Shown here one piece after another: positions 45,244-53,731 of a stretch of DNA of 64,000 bases. The stretch spans positions 124,001-188,000 of the forward strand of contig NZ_QGTW01000006.1 in the NCBI RefSeq assembly GCF_003182355.1. Direction: 5' to 3'. The notes under the pieces were generated by a model. The model made no database searches, was not told where the DNA came from, and saw only the letters and a list, made by a program, of their open reading frames with translations. This DNA is from Cytobacillus oceanisediminis. Lineage in GTDB: Bacteria > Bacillota > Bacilli > Bacillales > Cytobacillaceae. Made by a program: the position numbers and the translations under genes. The number at the start of each line of letters is the position of its first letter. The stretch's first letter is position 1.

Positions 45244-47055
45244 CTAAAATCTCTCCTCAAGCTCATCAATCAGGCTGCCGACATGGGCTACGGCCTCGCG
45301 GATAGGATCCGGTTTGGACATATTAACACCTGCCTTTTTAATCAAATCCAGAGGCTTGAGCGTTCCGCCGGCTCTTAATACATCCAGCCATCTTTCGACT
45401 GCGGGATTGCCTTCCTCAATTATTTGTTTGGATACGATCGTAGACACGGTTAGACCAGCTGAATAGGTATATGGATACAATCCCATATAATAATGAGGCT
45501 GGTGCATCCAAGTTAGGCTGGCTCCTCCATCGATTTCAACCGTATCTCCCCAGAACTTCCTGAGAACATCCGATTTTTGCTCAGACAGCACACTGGCTGT
45601 TATTGGTTCACCGTCCTCAGCTAATTTGTAAACTCTCCTCTGCAGCTCTCCTTCCAGCAAATGAGTGACAAAGTTATGATAATACGTACCCAGCTGCTGG
45701 AGAATGACCCAGCGCTTTGTCCGATTATCAGTCGTTTTGGAGAGGAGATGGTTGCTGAGCAGCATCTCATTCATGGTGGATGGTGCCTCAATAAAATATC
45801 GTGATGGCCTTGTATTCACCATTCTCTGATTTTTTCCTGCAAGGTAAAAATGTCCGGCATGACCCAGTTCATGTGCAAGCGTATAGGCCCCCCGCATTGT
45901 ATCGGGCCAAGTCATAAGTACATATGGGTGGGCTCCGTATGGGCTGGAACAGAATGCGCCTGTTGATTTCCCGATATTATCTGCATAATCAACCCACCTT
46001 TCCGTTAAAGCTGTATTAATCATATCCATATATTCTGAACCCATAATTTCCAAGGCATCCTTCACTGTTTTTAAAGCTTCCTCGTAGCTAGTCTCAATCT
46101 TGAAGTCCGGATCAAGCGGCGCTTTAATATCAGCAAAAGTCATCTTGTCCAATCCCAGAACACGTTTTTTCAGAATCGCATATTTTCGCATGTGCGGCGC
46201 CAATTCTTCCAGAATGACATCCAGCTGGTTATGGTACATTTCCTTCGTGACCTGCTGGGGCTGAAGCAGCATGTCCGTGACAGAATCATATCCTCGCAGA
46301 CGCGCCATTGTCACTTCATGGTTTACATTCGCTGCATAAGCTGCCGCAAAAGTATGTTTATACTGGTTTAATGTTTTATTGAAAGAATCATAGGCATTTC
46401 TGCGAATATCGGCGGAAGACGATGAGCAATACTTTCCTGCATACAGAGCAAACGAAAGCGGCCATTCTTTTCCTTCTTCATCTGTAAATGAATCAAACTG
46501 CATATCAGACAGCTTTCCACGGTTGTAAATGTTGTACGGTGCACTGAAAAGTGAGCCAAGGGCTGCCAAAGCCTCTTCTGTTTCCTCGCCTAGTACATGG
46601 GCCTTCCTTTCATGCAAATCAGCGAAATACTTTTCAAAAGGCTGCAGCCCCTGTTCTTCCTCTATAAACTTTTTAACCTTCTCCTCTGGAAGGGCTATAA
46701 TTTCATTTTCCACAAACGATAGTGCTGCATTCATTTCAGACCGTGTCTCCGACGCTTTTGCTGAGTCCTTCTGTCTCTCAGTGTCTGTATTGTCTACAGA
46801 CAAACGCAAATCCGCATACATGAATACTAAATTAAATCGCTCAAGCAGCTTTTCTTTTGCTTCCAGGCAATCAAGCAGCATTTTTGCGCTCTCCTGAAGT
46901 CTGCCTTTAAACATTGTTACGCTTGAAAGATCTTCTCTTACGGCCTGTAATTCTTTTTCCCACTTACCCTTGGTTTCAAAAAGAGCGGTCAAGTCCCACT
47001 TTTGATTTTTTGGAACATCCTCCCGCTTCATTCTGTCTGTTGGTTTATTTTTCAT
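45244..47055 (-). CDS. pepF: oligoendopeptidase F (M3 family)
   Basis: The 603-residue protein has the zinc site H395-E-L-G-H399 in LAHELGHAGHFYLAG with the third ligand Glu423 in IEAPSTMNEML, and the M3B C-terminal LYPYTYSAGLTVSTIV. It cleaves oligopeptides in the cytoplasm. ATG 47055 follows GGAGG at 8 nt. The usual terminator position downstream is occupied by repeat copy B. Confidence 0.95.
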   Translation of the reverse strand: MKNKPTDRMKREDVPKNQKWDLTALFETKGKWEKELQAVREDLSSVTMFKGRLQESAKMLLDCLEAKEKLLERFNLVFMYADLRLSVDNTDTERQKDSAKASETRSEMNAALSFVENEIIALPEEKVKKFIEEEQGLQPFEKYFADLHERKAHVLGEETEEALAALGSLFSAPYNIYNRGKLSDMQFDSFTDEEGKEWPLSFALYAGKYCSSSSADIRRNAYDSFNKTLNQYKHTFAAAYAANVNHEVTMARLRGYDSVTDMLLQPQQVTKEMYHNQLDVILEELAPHMRKYAILKKRVLGLDKMTFADIKAPLDPDFKIETSYEEALKTVKDALEIMGSEYMDMINTALTERWVDYADNIGKSTGAFCSSPYGAHPYVLMTWPDTMRGAYTLAHELGHAGHFYLAGKNQRMVNTRPSRYFIEAPSTMNEMLLSNHLLSKTTDNRTKRWVILQQLGTYYHNFVTHLLEGELQRRVYKLAEDGEPITASVLSEQKSDVLRKFWGDTVEIDGGASLTWMHQPHYYMGLYPYTYSAGLTVSTIVSKQIIEEGNPAVERWLDVLRAGGTLKPLDLIKKAGVNMSKPDPIREAVAHVGSLIDELEERF

Positions 47056-47411
47056 CTAAGAACCTCCATTTCAAATACATTATTATATCTGGCCTTATTT
47101 ATTGCCCCCATTACTAGCTATACCACAACATGAATGCAGTAACCTTTTTTGCATAAGCTGTTTATGCTATGGTTAATGATATTTTTCACTTAAAAAGTCC
47201 TACCCTGTTTTGTGTCCTTCTCGAATTTTATTGCGTCCATTTTCGCGCTTCTTTCTCCCCCATTCGTTATTTTTTGAATAACTATATTTTGTGACCCGCA
47301 AATTGATAATCCTTTTTTCTTGTATGGTTTATTTCTATATCCCGAAGGATTTTTATCTCTTTCCTTACTATGTTATAGTTAATGGAAATACGAAGTTTGG
47401 AGGGAAATAGA
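47056..47411. other. divergent intergenic region with weak phased repeat
   Basis: No gene. Around 47190-47265 TAAA, TTGTGTCC and TTGCGTCC phrases occur at 47190, 47210 and 47231 (about 20-bp period), a weak relative of the arrays elsewhere. The right part holds the promoter of the PAS-STAS gene. Confidence 0.35.
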
Positions 47412-48188
47412 ATGCAAGATCTTTCAACTGGCTCGATACCCGATCATGCACGGAATGAGTTATACCGGCAAATCGTTGAAAATACCTTTGAAACCACTAT
47501 CGTTCATAGCGATTACAAAGTTTTATATATTAATAACCCCGGTTCAAAAATGCTGGGAGCACCAAGGGAAGACCTAATTGGAGCGGAAGTACTTGATATT
47601 TTCCCTGATGATGCAAAAGGGAGAATTAAAGAGCGTATACGCAGAGCATTAGAGGAAAACGAAATAGGTGCACTTCTAGAACAAACAATCGTTACTTCAG
47701 ACGGGTCTATCTTGGAGGTGGAACTTTCGTGTCACCCCTTCCCATACGGTGAGAAGCGGGCCATACTCTCAGTCTTAAGAGATATCACAGACAAAAAGGA
47801 AATGGAACACGAATATAAAAAAAGACTTAACGAGGTTTCCACTCCCATTGTACCTGTACTGGATGGTATTTCAATCATTCCTCTGGTCGGTACGATCGAT
47901 TATGATAAAGCTCAAATCCTATTGGAAACATTGCCAACAAAATTAAAAACCGAAAAAGATGTAAAACATATTATTATCGATTTTTCTGGAATTTATAATA
48001 TTGATGAAGTTGTTGTCGATTTCTTAATTAAAATTGAAGCGATTATGCGTCTGCTCGGCATTCAGCCAATTATTACAGGAATACGTCCCGAACTCGCACA
48101 AAAAGCGCTTGATAATATGGGCAGAAGCCATCAATCAATTATTACTATGAAATCTGTAAAACAAGCGTTAACTTTCTTAAAAGGATAA
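47412..48188 (+). CDS. PAS-STAS stressosome-type sensor (RsbR/YtvA-like)
   Basis: The 258-residue protein has a PAS domain at about 18-135 (ENTFETTIVHSDYKVLYIN, LIGAEVLDIF, ILSVLRDITDKKEME) and a C-terminal STAS domain at about 140-258 (STPIVPVLDGISIIPLVGTI, HIIIDFSGIYNIDEVVVDFL). The layout equals YtvA, but the flavin-reactive LOV cysteine motif (NCRFLQ) is absent, so it is not a blue-light LOV sensor. It probably joins RsbR-like complexes controlling general stress response. ATG 47412 has GGAGG at 8 nt. Confidence 0.85.
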   Translation: MQDLSTGSIPDHARNELYRQIVENTFETTIVHSDYKVLYINNPGSKMLGAPREDLIGAEVLDIFPDDAKGRIKERIRRALEENEIGALLEQTIVTSDGSILEVELSCHPFPYGEKRAILSVLRDITDKKEMEHEYKKRLNEVSTPIVPVLDGISIIPLVGTIDYDKAQILLETLPTKLKTEKDVKHIIIDFSGIYNIDEVVVDFLIKIEAIMRLLGIQPIITGIRPELAQKALDNMGRSHQSIITMKSVKQALTFLKG

Positions 48189-48239
48189 AACCGACTTTTC
48201 AACTATAATTACATGCAATTATAACTGCTGCACAACAAT

Positions 48240-48274
48240 AAAGTTAGCCAAGTTGATAGGGCTAACTTTCTTTG
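48240..48274 (+). terminator. terminator after PAS-STAS gene
   Basis: AAAGTTAGCC pairs with GGGCTAACTTT, followed by CTTTGCC. Confidence 0.8.
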
Positions 48275-48451
48275 CCTTTCATTTGATACTTTTTTTCTTA
48301 TCATTTTTCCATTATACATTCATACGTAATATGCAATCCAAAATATAAATCCCTCAACAGCAGATAGATGTCTATCAGGCAATCCCATATTAAAGATATC
48401 CTATCTTGTTATTCTTCCAGATTCACTAAGCTCATCTAGGCCCACCAGCCT

Positions 48452-48874
48452 CTATTTCTCCGGGTATGTCTCCCGCAAAAATTTAATCGATTGAAGGATT
48501 AGCTCCTTTAAAACATCCACATCAATATCCGCCACTTTGTTTATGTACACACAGGCCTTTCCAGAAGTATGCTTTCCAAATTTCTTAAGCAGTTCTTCAC
48601 GCTTCGTATCACCTGTTGCAAAATATAAACTGATTTTTGCTTTTCTCGGCGAGAAGCCTACAAGCGGTGCATCGCCTTCATGGCCTGTCTCATATTTGTA
48701 ATGGTAGGATCCAAACCCAATAATGCTTGGCCCCCACATATTGGCCTGATAACCGGTTGTTTCCGTAAAAATATCCAGCAGCTTATAAGCATCCTCACGC
48801 TTTTTCAGACTATCGACCTTTTCTATAAACTCGATAACACTGTTATCATTCTCTTTTGTTTTTAATTCGTACAT
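48452..48874 (-). CDS. DUF1801-family protein
   Basis: The 140-residue protein contains the DUF1801/YdhG pattern WGPSIIGFGSYHYKYETGHE and PLVGFSPRKAKISLYF, with the final KHTSGKACVYINKVADIDV. The fold is small alpha/beta; biochemical function unknown. ATG 48874 follows AAGGAGGAC; the longer frame from 48976 has no comparable site. Monocistronic. Confidence 0.82.
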   Translation of the reverse strand: MYELKTKENDNSVIEFIEKVDSLKKREDAYKLLDIFTETTGYQANMWGPSIIGFGSYHYKYETGHEGDAPLVGFSPRKAKISLYFATGDTKREELLKKFGKHTSGKACVYINKVADIDVDVLKELILQSIKFLRETYPEK

Positions 48875-49068
48875 TCTCAGGTCCTCCTTATATTGAAATG
48901 ATAAAGACTTCTCTAAATATGTTTTTATTCCTTCTTTTTTCCATTTGGCTGCCTTTTTCAGAACCTGCAGCAGCAAGGAATAGCACGATAAATCGGAAAA
49001 GCGGCATATATATTTTAGGGCATATTCATAAAAATAAAAAGGTTAATCGCAACTAGGCGAAAGTGGTT

Positions 49069-49130
49069 CATATATTTAAAAAGCTGCACATAAGTTAAGA
49101 ATTTCACTCAAAAAGATACGGTTCCACATA
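49069..49130 (-). repeat. phased tandem array, four TATG-type units
   Basis: Read on the minus strand, units start at 49130 (TATGTGGAACC), 49110 (TGAGTGAAATT), 49092 (TATGTGCAGC) and 49072 (TATGAACCACTTT), with spacings 20, 18 and 20. It combines the phrase of the array at 12671 (TATGTG) with that of 37181 (TATGAACCACTTT). Confidence 0.7.
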
Positions 49131-49193
49131 ATAAAATATAAGTTCCCTCAACAATTCTACCATTTAAAGAAATTCAAAACAGAAACATCAAAA

Positions 49194-49217
49194 AGAGCAA
49201 TCCAAATCGATTGCTCT
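49194..49217. terminator. hairpin, probable terminator
   Basis: AGAGCAATC and GATTGCTCT form a perfect 9-bp stem with a 6-nt loop; T-rich tails flank both sides. It probably served the pirin gene before repeat copy C inserted between them. Confidence 0.65.
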
Positions 49218-49239
49218 ATTCTAGATTGCTTTATTTTAA

Positions 49240-49479
49240 GGCTCAGTTAAATTAGCCTGTTGATTTCCACTGCAGGCACTCAGCGAACGTGGGCGGTCCG
49301 ACGCTCCTCGTCGCTTTGCTCCTGCGGGGTCTCCCTTTGATCCGCACTCCCGCAGGACGTTGAATAAGCATCCTCGAATAAACACCGAACGAAGAAAATG
49401 CGAATGCATTTTCGAGGAGTTCGTGCATTCCGCTCCAATTAACAGGGTGCTAAAAACAACAATAAGTTTTAACAGAGCC
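49240..49479 (+). repeat. GGCTCTGTTAAA dispersed repeat, copy C (best full-length copy)
   Basis: 240 bp. The left end is GGCTCAGTTAAATTAGCCTG, the right end AACAGGGTGC ... AAGTTTTAACAGAGCC; the ends are imperfect inverted repeats. Internal phrases: GGGCGGTCCGACGCTCC, GGGGTCTCCCTTTGATCC, TTGAATAAGCATCC and ATGCGAATGCATTTTC (an inner palindrome). No ORF. Its last base is part of the pirin stop codon. Confidence 0.85.
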
Positions 49480-50327
49480 TATTTTAAAAAAGTCCCCTGC
49501 ATATATTCCTGATATGCTACCCGTATTTCTTCTTCTGTATTCATCACGAATGGACCGCGGGCTACAACCGGTTCTTTTACAGGCTCTCCTGCATAAAGCA
49601 AAAAGCGTAATGATTCTTCTGCTGTAAAATTGATTTCGCCTGTTTCAATGTCCCCGCCATTACCTAATTCCAGAACCTGTCCCTTGGAAGCGCGAACTTC
49701 ATTTTCCCCAAAAACTCCGCTGCCTTCTATTATATAAATGATTCCCTTATAGCTGCCGGGCAAGTCCTGTGAGACTGAAGCACCTGCTTCCATCCTTGCC
49801 TCAACCATCGTTACAGGCACATGATTTAAAGTAGGGGAACCGACATCTTTTGATGAGCCTGAAAAAATACGGATAACAGCACCCTCCTCTTCTCTGACTG
49901 GAACTTCATTGCCTTTTAGATTTTGATACCTTGGTGCTGTCATTTTCTTTTCACGGGGAAGGTTGATCCACAGCTGCAAGGAGTGCGCTGTTATACCTTC
50001 TGATGGCACTTCATTATGGACCACTCCGCTGCCTGCAGTCATCCATTGGACATCACCAGGTCCCAGAACGCCCCCTTCACCTGAATGGCTGTCATAGTGC
50101 TCGATTGCTCCATCAATGACATATGTAACGGTTTCGATTCCACGATGAGGGTGGATATCGAAGGCACCTTTTTGAAACTTATCTTCCATAAGAAGCAAAA
50201 ATGGATCATACTTTTCCCAATTTCCAGGCTCAATGACAGGGCCAGCTGAATGGATGTGACTGTGTTCATGCAAATGCACATTCCTGACTGCAGCAATCTC
50301 ACGTTTAAAAATTTTCTTATTTTCCAT
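49479..50327 (-). CDS. pirin-family protein
   Basis: The 282-residue protein is a two-domain cupin. The N-terminal metal site is visible in FDIHPHRGIETVTYVIDG with a second HYDSHSGEGG and the conserved DVQWMTAGSGVVHNE. Pirins include quercetinase-like enzymes. ATG 50327 follows GGGGAG. It is downstream of wrbA/mhqD on the same strand, suggesting a quinone/electrophile function. Its TAG stop shares a base with the dispersed repeat. Confidence 0.9.
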   Translation of the reverse strand: MENKKIFKREIAAVRNVHLHEHSHIHSAGPVIEPGNWEKYDPFLLLMEDKFQKGAFDIHPHRGIETVTYVIDGAIEHYDSHSGEGGVLGPGDVQWMTAGSGVVHNEVPSEGITAHSLQLWINLPREKKMTAPRYQNLKGNEVPVREEEGAVIRIFSGSSKDVGSPTLNHVPVTMVEARMEAGASVSQDLPGSYKGIIYIIEGSGVFGENEVRASKGQVLELGNGGDIETGEINFTAEESLRFLLYAGEPVKEPVVARGPFVMNTEEEIRVAYQEYMQGTFLK

Positions 50328-50398
50328 CCTCAATTCTCCCCTTCAAATGGTGAAGAGAGCAATCGGCTTCAGCCGACTGCTCCTCCAAATAAAATCCA

Positions 50399-51010
50399 TT
50401 ACTGATTCCCTTTTTTAACCCACTCCGCAACAGTTATTGTACGCTTTGCCTGGTGCTTTACTGCTGCCTCTACATCTTCAATCATTTTTCCATCCTGGTC
50501 AACGGTAACGCTTGTTCCGTAAGGATTTCCGCCAGCTCCAAAAATAACAGGATCTGTATATCCTGGTGTCGCAACAATAGCACCCCAGTGGTACATCGTT
50601 GTGTAAAGTGAAAGGATGGTTGCTTCCTGGCCGCCATGCGGATTTTGAGCAGATGTCATCGCACTTACCACTTTATTGGCAAGCTTTCCTTGAGCCCAAA
50701 GACCGCCAGTTGTATCAAGGAATTGCTTCATTTGTGAAGGCATGTTCCCGAATCGTGTTGGAACGCTGAAGATAATAGCATCTGCCCATTCAAGGTCATC
50801 ACCTGTTACTTCAGGAACGTCTTTCGTTGCCTCAACAGTTGCTTTCCATGCCGGATTTCCTTCGATTGCAGATTGTGGTGCCAATTCAGGCACCTTTAAT
50901 ACCTTAACTTCTGTACCTGCTTCCTTTGCACCTTCTTCTGCCCATTTTGATAATTGGTAATTAGTTCCGCCCATGCTGTAATAGATAACTGCTAATTTTA
51001 CGTTTGCCAT
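50399..51010 (-). CDS. wrbA: WrbA-type NAD(P)H:quinone oxidoreductase
   Basis: The 203-residue flavodoxin-like protein reads MANVKLAVIYYSMGGTNYQL (FMN phosphate loop), FSVPTRFGNMPSQMKQFLD and a GGQEATILSLYTTMYHWGA block, all WrbA signatures. It reduces quinones by two electrons. ATG 51010 has AAAGGAG 9 nt upstream; a longer frame with MGFLSRLFGNS is possible but less supported. It follows mhqD closely in the MhqR-controlled cluster. Confidence 0.9.
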   Translation of the reverse strand: MANVKLAVIYYSMGGTNYQLSKWAEEGAKEAGTEVKVLKVPELAPQSAIEGNPAWKATVEATKDVPEVTGDDLEWADAIIFSVPTRFGNMPSQMKQFLDTTGGLWAQGKLANKVVSAMTSAQNPHGGQEATILSLYTTMYHWGAIVATPGYTDPVIFGAGGNPYGTSVTVDQDGKMIEDVEAAVKHQAKRTITVAEWVKKGNQ

Positions 51011-51121
51011 ATTGACCGTCTCCTTTTTTGTTGAATTTCCAAATAACCTTGAAAGAAAACCCATGCCTGCACCGCCTATTCTTTTAATCTCTTCCCTTTT
51101 TACCAATCCAATTAACTATTT

Positions 51122-51724
51122 TTATATTTCTTTATACCAGCGGGCTGCTGCTTGAACTTCGCCCATGGTTAATTGGTGTCCATGATTTTCCCAATGAAGT
51201 TCTACTTTTGCTCCGGCATTTTCCAATAGTGACTGTAAATCTGTTGATTCCTCCGCAGGACAGATCGGATCATTTGTTCCAGCAGCAATAAATACTGGAG
51301 TACCTTGCAAATCCGGAAGATCCACACCTCTTCTTGGCACCATTGGATGATGAAGAATGGCCGCTTTTAAAGATTTTTGATAGTGAAATAATAAACTGCC
51401 TGCAATATTGGCTCCATTCGAATATCCAACCGCCACAATATTTTTACGGTCAAACCCATACTTTTCAGCCGCTTCATCAAGAAACTCATTTAATTCCTTT
51501 GTGCGGAAAATCAAATCCTCTTCATCAAAAATGCCTTCAGCCAACCTGCGGAAAAATCGCGGCATACCATTTTCTAGCACATTTCCGCGAACACTCAAAA
51601 CTGAAGCTTCCGGATCAATATGGCTGGCTAGCGGAAGCAGGTCGGACTCTGTACCGCCTGTTCCGTGCAGCAATAATAATGTTGGTTTAGAAGGATCTTT
51701 TCCTTTTTGAAAAATATGTTTCAT
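51122..51724 (-). CDS. mhqD: MhqD-like alpha/beta hydrolase (carboxylesterase)
   Basis: The 200-residue protein has LLLLHGTGGTESDLLPLA, the nucleophile elbow VGYSNGANIAGSLL (Ser near 105), Asp in AGTNDPICP and His in ENHGHQLT. It matches B. subtilis MhqD of the methylhydroquinone-resistance regulon. ATG 51724 follows AAAGGAG. An MhqR-like box lies 128 bp upstream, after the mhqR gene. Confidence 0.88.
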   Translation of the reverse strand: MKHIFQKGKDPSKPTLLLLHGTGGTESDLLPLASHIDPEASVLSVRGNVLENGMPRFFRRLAEGIFDEEDLIFRTKELNEFLDEAAEKYGFDRKNIVAVGYSNGANIAGSLLFHYQKSLKAAILHHPMVPRRGVDLPDLQGTPVFIAAGTNDPICPAEESTDLQSLLENAGAKVELHWENHGHQLTMGEVQAAARWYKEI

Positions 51725-51851
51725 CCAATCGTCTCCTTTATTTTCATTTATCAAGTTCTCTTACTTTAAATTGAATCAACCTCAGCTCGATGTGGTCCCT
51801 GATTTGTTCATATTTTTCAGCAGCATTAATTTTTCGCATTCTAAATTCAAG

Positions 51852-51869
51852 TATTTCCAATTCGAGATA
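51852..51869. promoter_or_regulatory. candidate MhqR box upstream of mhqD
   Basis: TATTTCCAATTCGAGATA (minus strand TATCTCGAATTGGAAATA) is an imperfect 18-bp palindrome with one perfect TATCTCGAA half, as in known MhqR operators. Confidence 0.7.
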
Positions 51870-51883
51870 ATAACTTAAAAAAT

Positions 51884-52312
51884 TTATTTTTTAGTTCTTC
51901 TTTTTATTTTTTCAAGTAGGTTGTTCAGATTTTCCATCTCAACTGGATTTAACTCCTCAAAAAATGAATCCACCCATTTTTGATGCTCCGGCATGACTTT
52001 TCCCAATATTTCATTTCCCTTGTCTGTTAAAGCTATATGAATGGCCCGGCGATCTTTCGGGCAAGCTACTCTCTTAGTAAAACCTTTCTCCTCGAGTTTA
52101 TCAATTACATAAGTCATGGAACCACTAGTAATTAGGATTCTTTTCCCAATCTCGTGGATTGTTTGCATGTCTTTATAATAAAGAACCTCTAATACCGAAA
52201 ATTCCGTCATGCTTAGACTGTAGCTGGTGATATTTGTCCTAACACGTTCCTGAATAGCCTTGGACGTTTGCATCAGCAGCAGGAATGTTTGGTTGGGACA
52301 GGGTCTTTCCAT
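51884..52312 (-). CDS. mhqR: MarR-family repressor MhqR
   Basis: The 142-residue protein has a MarR winged helix (TEFSVLEVLYYKDMQTIHEI, GSMTYVIDKLEEKGFTKRV, CPKDRRAIHIALTDKG). Position beside mhqD and flanking boxes identify it as MhqR, which represses quinone-detoxification genes and releases DNA on exposure to methylhydroquinone or quinones. ATG 52312 follows GAGGGTG. Cys residues near the N terminus and wing could sense electrophiles. Confidence 0.88.
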   Translation of the reverse strand: MERPCPNQTFLLLMQTSKAIQERVRTNITSYSLSMTEFSVLEVLYYKDMQTIHEIGKRILITSGSMTYVIDKLEEKGFTKRVACPKDRRAIHIALTDKGNEILGKVMPEHQKWVDSFFEELNPVEMENLNNLLEKIKRRTKK

Positions 52313-52345
52313 GTTATCACCCTCTCTCAATATCTCGAATTAATT

Positions 52346-52363
52346 TATCTTGATTTCGAGATA
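52346..52363. promoter_or_regulatory. candidate MhqR box upstream of mhqR
   Basis: TATCTTGATTTCGAGATA is an 18-bp imperfect palindrome; another TATCTCGAATT half-site lies at 52331. Both are within 55 bp upstream of the mhqR start, consistent with autorepression. Confidence 0.72.
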
Positions 52364-52514
52364 ATCATAAAATATATTAACGATCATGTCAAGTGACTGT
52401 CTCTGTTTAAAACTATATTTTTCTCATTCCACATATTGACACCCCTTTAAACATAAAGGTATATATGAATTATAATGTTGGAATTTTCAAAAATATAAGG
52501 ATTGGGGTGAGGGA

Positions 52515-53275
52515 ATGTATAAAGCTTATTGCAGGGTCTATCAGAGAATATTTAAACTGGTATCCCCTATCCTCCCATGGCGCGAACCCAAATTAATAGA
52601 GGGAGTTAATAGCCTGGAGAGATTGCCTGATTTTATTAAAACGAATGCAATCAGCAGGATATTAATCGTAACAGACAGCGGAATCCGTTCGCTTGGGTTA
52701 ATGGGTGGGTTTCTTCAAGGGTTGCAGAACAGAGGTATTGAGTTTTTCATTTATGATAAAACTGTTCCGAATCCAACCATCAAGAATATCGAGGAAGCAC
52801 TTGAACTATATAAGAACAATCATTGCCAGGGGATAATCGCTTTTGGCGGGGGTTCACCAATGGACTGCGCAAAAGGTGTAGGTGCCCGTGTCGCCAGGCC
52901 AGATAGGAGCATTTCACAAATGAAAGGGCAATTTAAAATTAGAAAGGATATCCCTCCTCTATTCGCAGTTCCAACTACTGCAGGTACAGGCAGTGAAGCG
53001 ACTGTAGCAGCGGTGATAACAGATAGCCGCACCCACGAAAAGTATGCAATTATTGATCTCAACCTTATACCTCATTATGCTGTACTTAATCCTCTGCTTA
53101 CTGTAAAACTGCCTTCCCATATTACAGCAGCAACAGGTCTTGATGCCTTAACCCATGCAGTTGAAGCCTACATTGGCAGAAGCAACACGCGGGAGACAAG
53201 GAAGTAGAGCACCGATGCAGTTAGTCTAATTTACGAAAATCTTTACGAGGCATTCAGCGATGGCATGTACATTCC
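52515..53275 (+). pseudogene. iron-containing alcohol dehydrogenase, truncated and interrupted
   Basis: From ATG 52515 the frame reads like a type III Fe-ADH: FGGGSPMDCAKG, FAVPTTAGTGSEATVAAVIT and ATGLDALTHAVEAYIG. A TAG stops it after NTRETRK; the frame then continues STDAVSLIYENLYEAFSDG and the homology ends near 53275, losing the C-terminal helical domain and its iron-binding His residues. So there is one nonsense codon plus a 3' deletion of about 130 residues. Confidence 0.85.
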
Positions 53276-53292
53276 CAACATATGCTCTAGTG

Positions 53293-53323
53293 AAAGCTGC
53301 TCCAGCCAAATAGGCAGCTTTTT
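53293..53323 (+). terminator. terminator after the broken Fe-ADH gene
   Basis: AAAGCTGC pairs with GCAGCTTT followed by TTTG, probably the original terminator of the deleted ADH gene end. Confidence 0.7.
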
Positions 53324-53360
53324 GCATATTGGCTCTTGCCTGCAAATTCCTTCCGTACCT

Positions 53361-53393
53361 AAAAAAACCAACTTTTTAGATAAAGTTGGTTTT
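53361..53393 (-). terminator. terminator of the coat-like remnant
   Basis: AAAACCAACTTT pairs with AAAGTTGGTTTT; a T-run follows on the minus strand. Confidence 0.8.
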
Positions 53394-53731
53394 ACTGTTG
53401 TGGAGATCCCGGAGGATAGTAATACGGGGGGACCTTAATCCAACCGCGCTTAATCATTAAGGTTTTTAAAACCTTCCCAACAGTAACCCATTCCATGTAA
53501 AATCCAAGCCACATCATTCCAACATCATTACGAATAGAATCTGCTTGACCTTTGCCACATGCTTGTAAGCAAACCACCAATTTAAAAGCCACATCATTAG
53601 CAATTTCTTCAAAAACAGTCAATTTTACACCTAATGGAATATCTTTGAACTTGATTTTGGATTTGGAGATGTGACATCTGGCAAAGGAATACCTTTTTTT
53701 ATCATAGGAACAAAGAATTTTTGTGAACTTT
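53392..53731 (-). pseudogene. DUF3231/CotF-like spore protein remnant with frameshift
   Basis: An upstream frame reads KFFVPMIKKGIPLPDVTSPN then shifts; the other frame continues KDIPLGVKLTVFEEIANDVA, GKGQADSIRNDVGMMWLGFY and ends MIKRGWIKVPPYYYPPG, like the last third of DUF3231/coat-associated proteins. The 5' part is missing and the 5' end abuts the HAD remnant. Confidence 0.65.

Larger units (their letters stand above)
48875..49478. other. intergenic region with phased array, terminator and repeat copy C
   Basis: No intact gene. It holds the array at 49069-49130, a hairpin at 49194-49217 and the repeat at 49240-49479, each listed separately. Confidence 0.5.
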
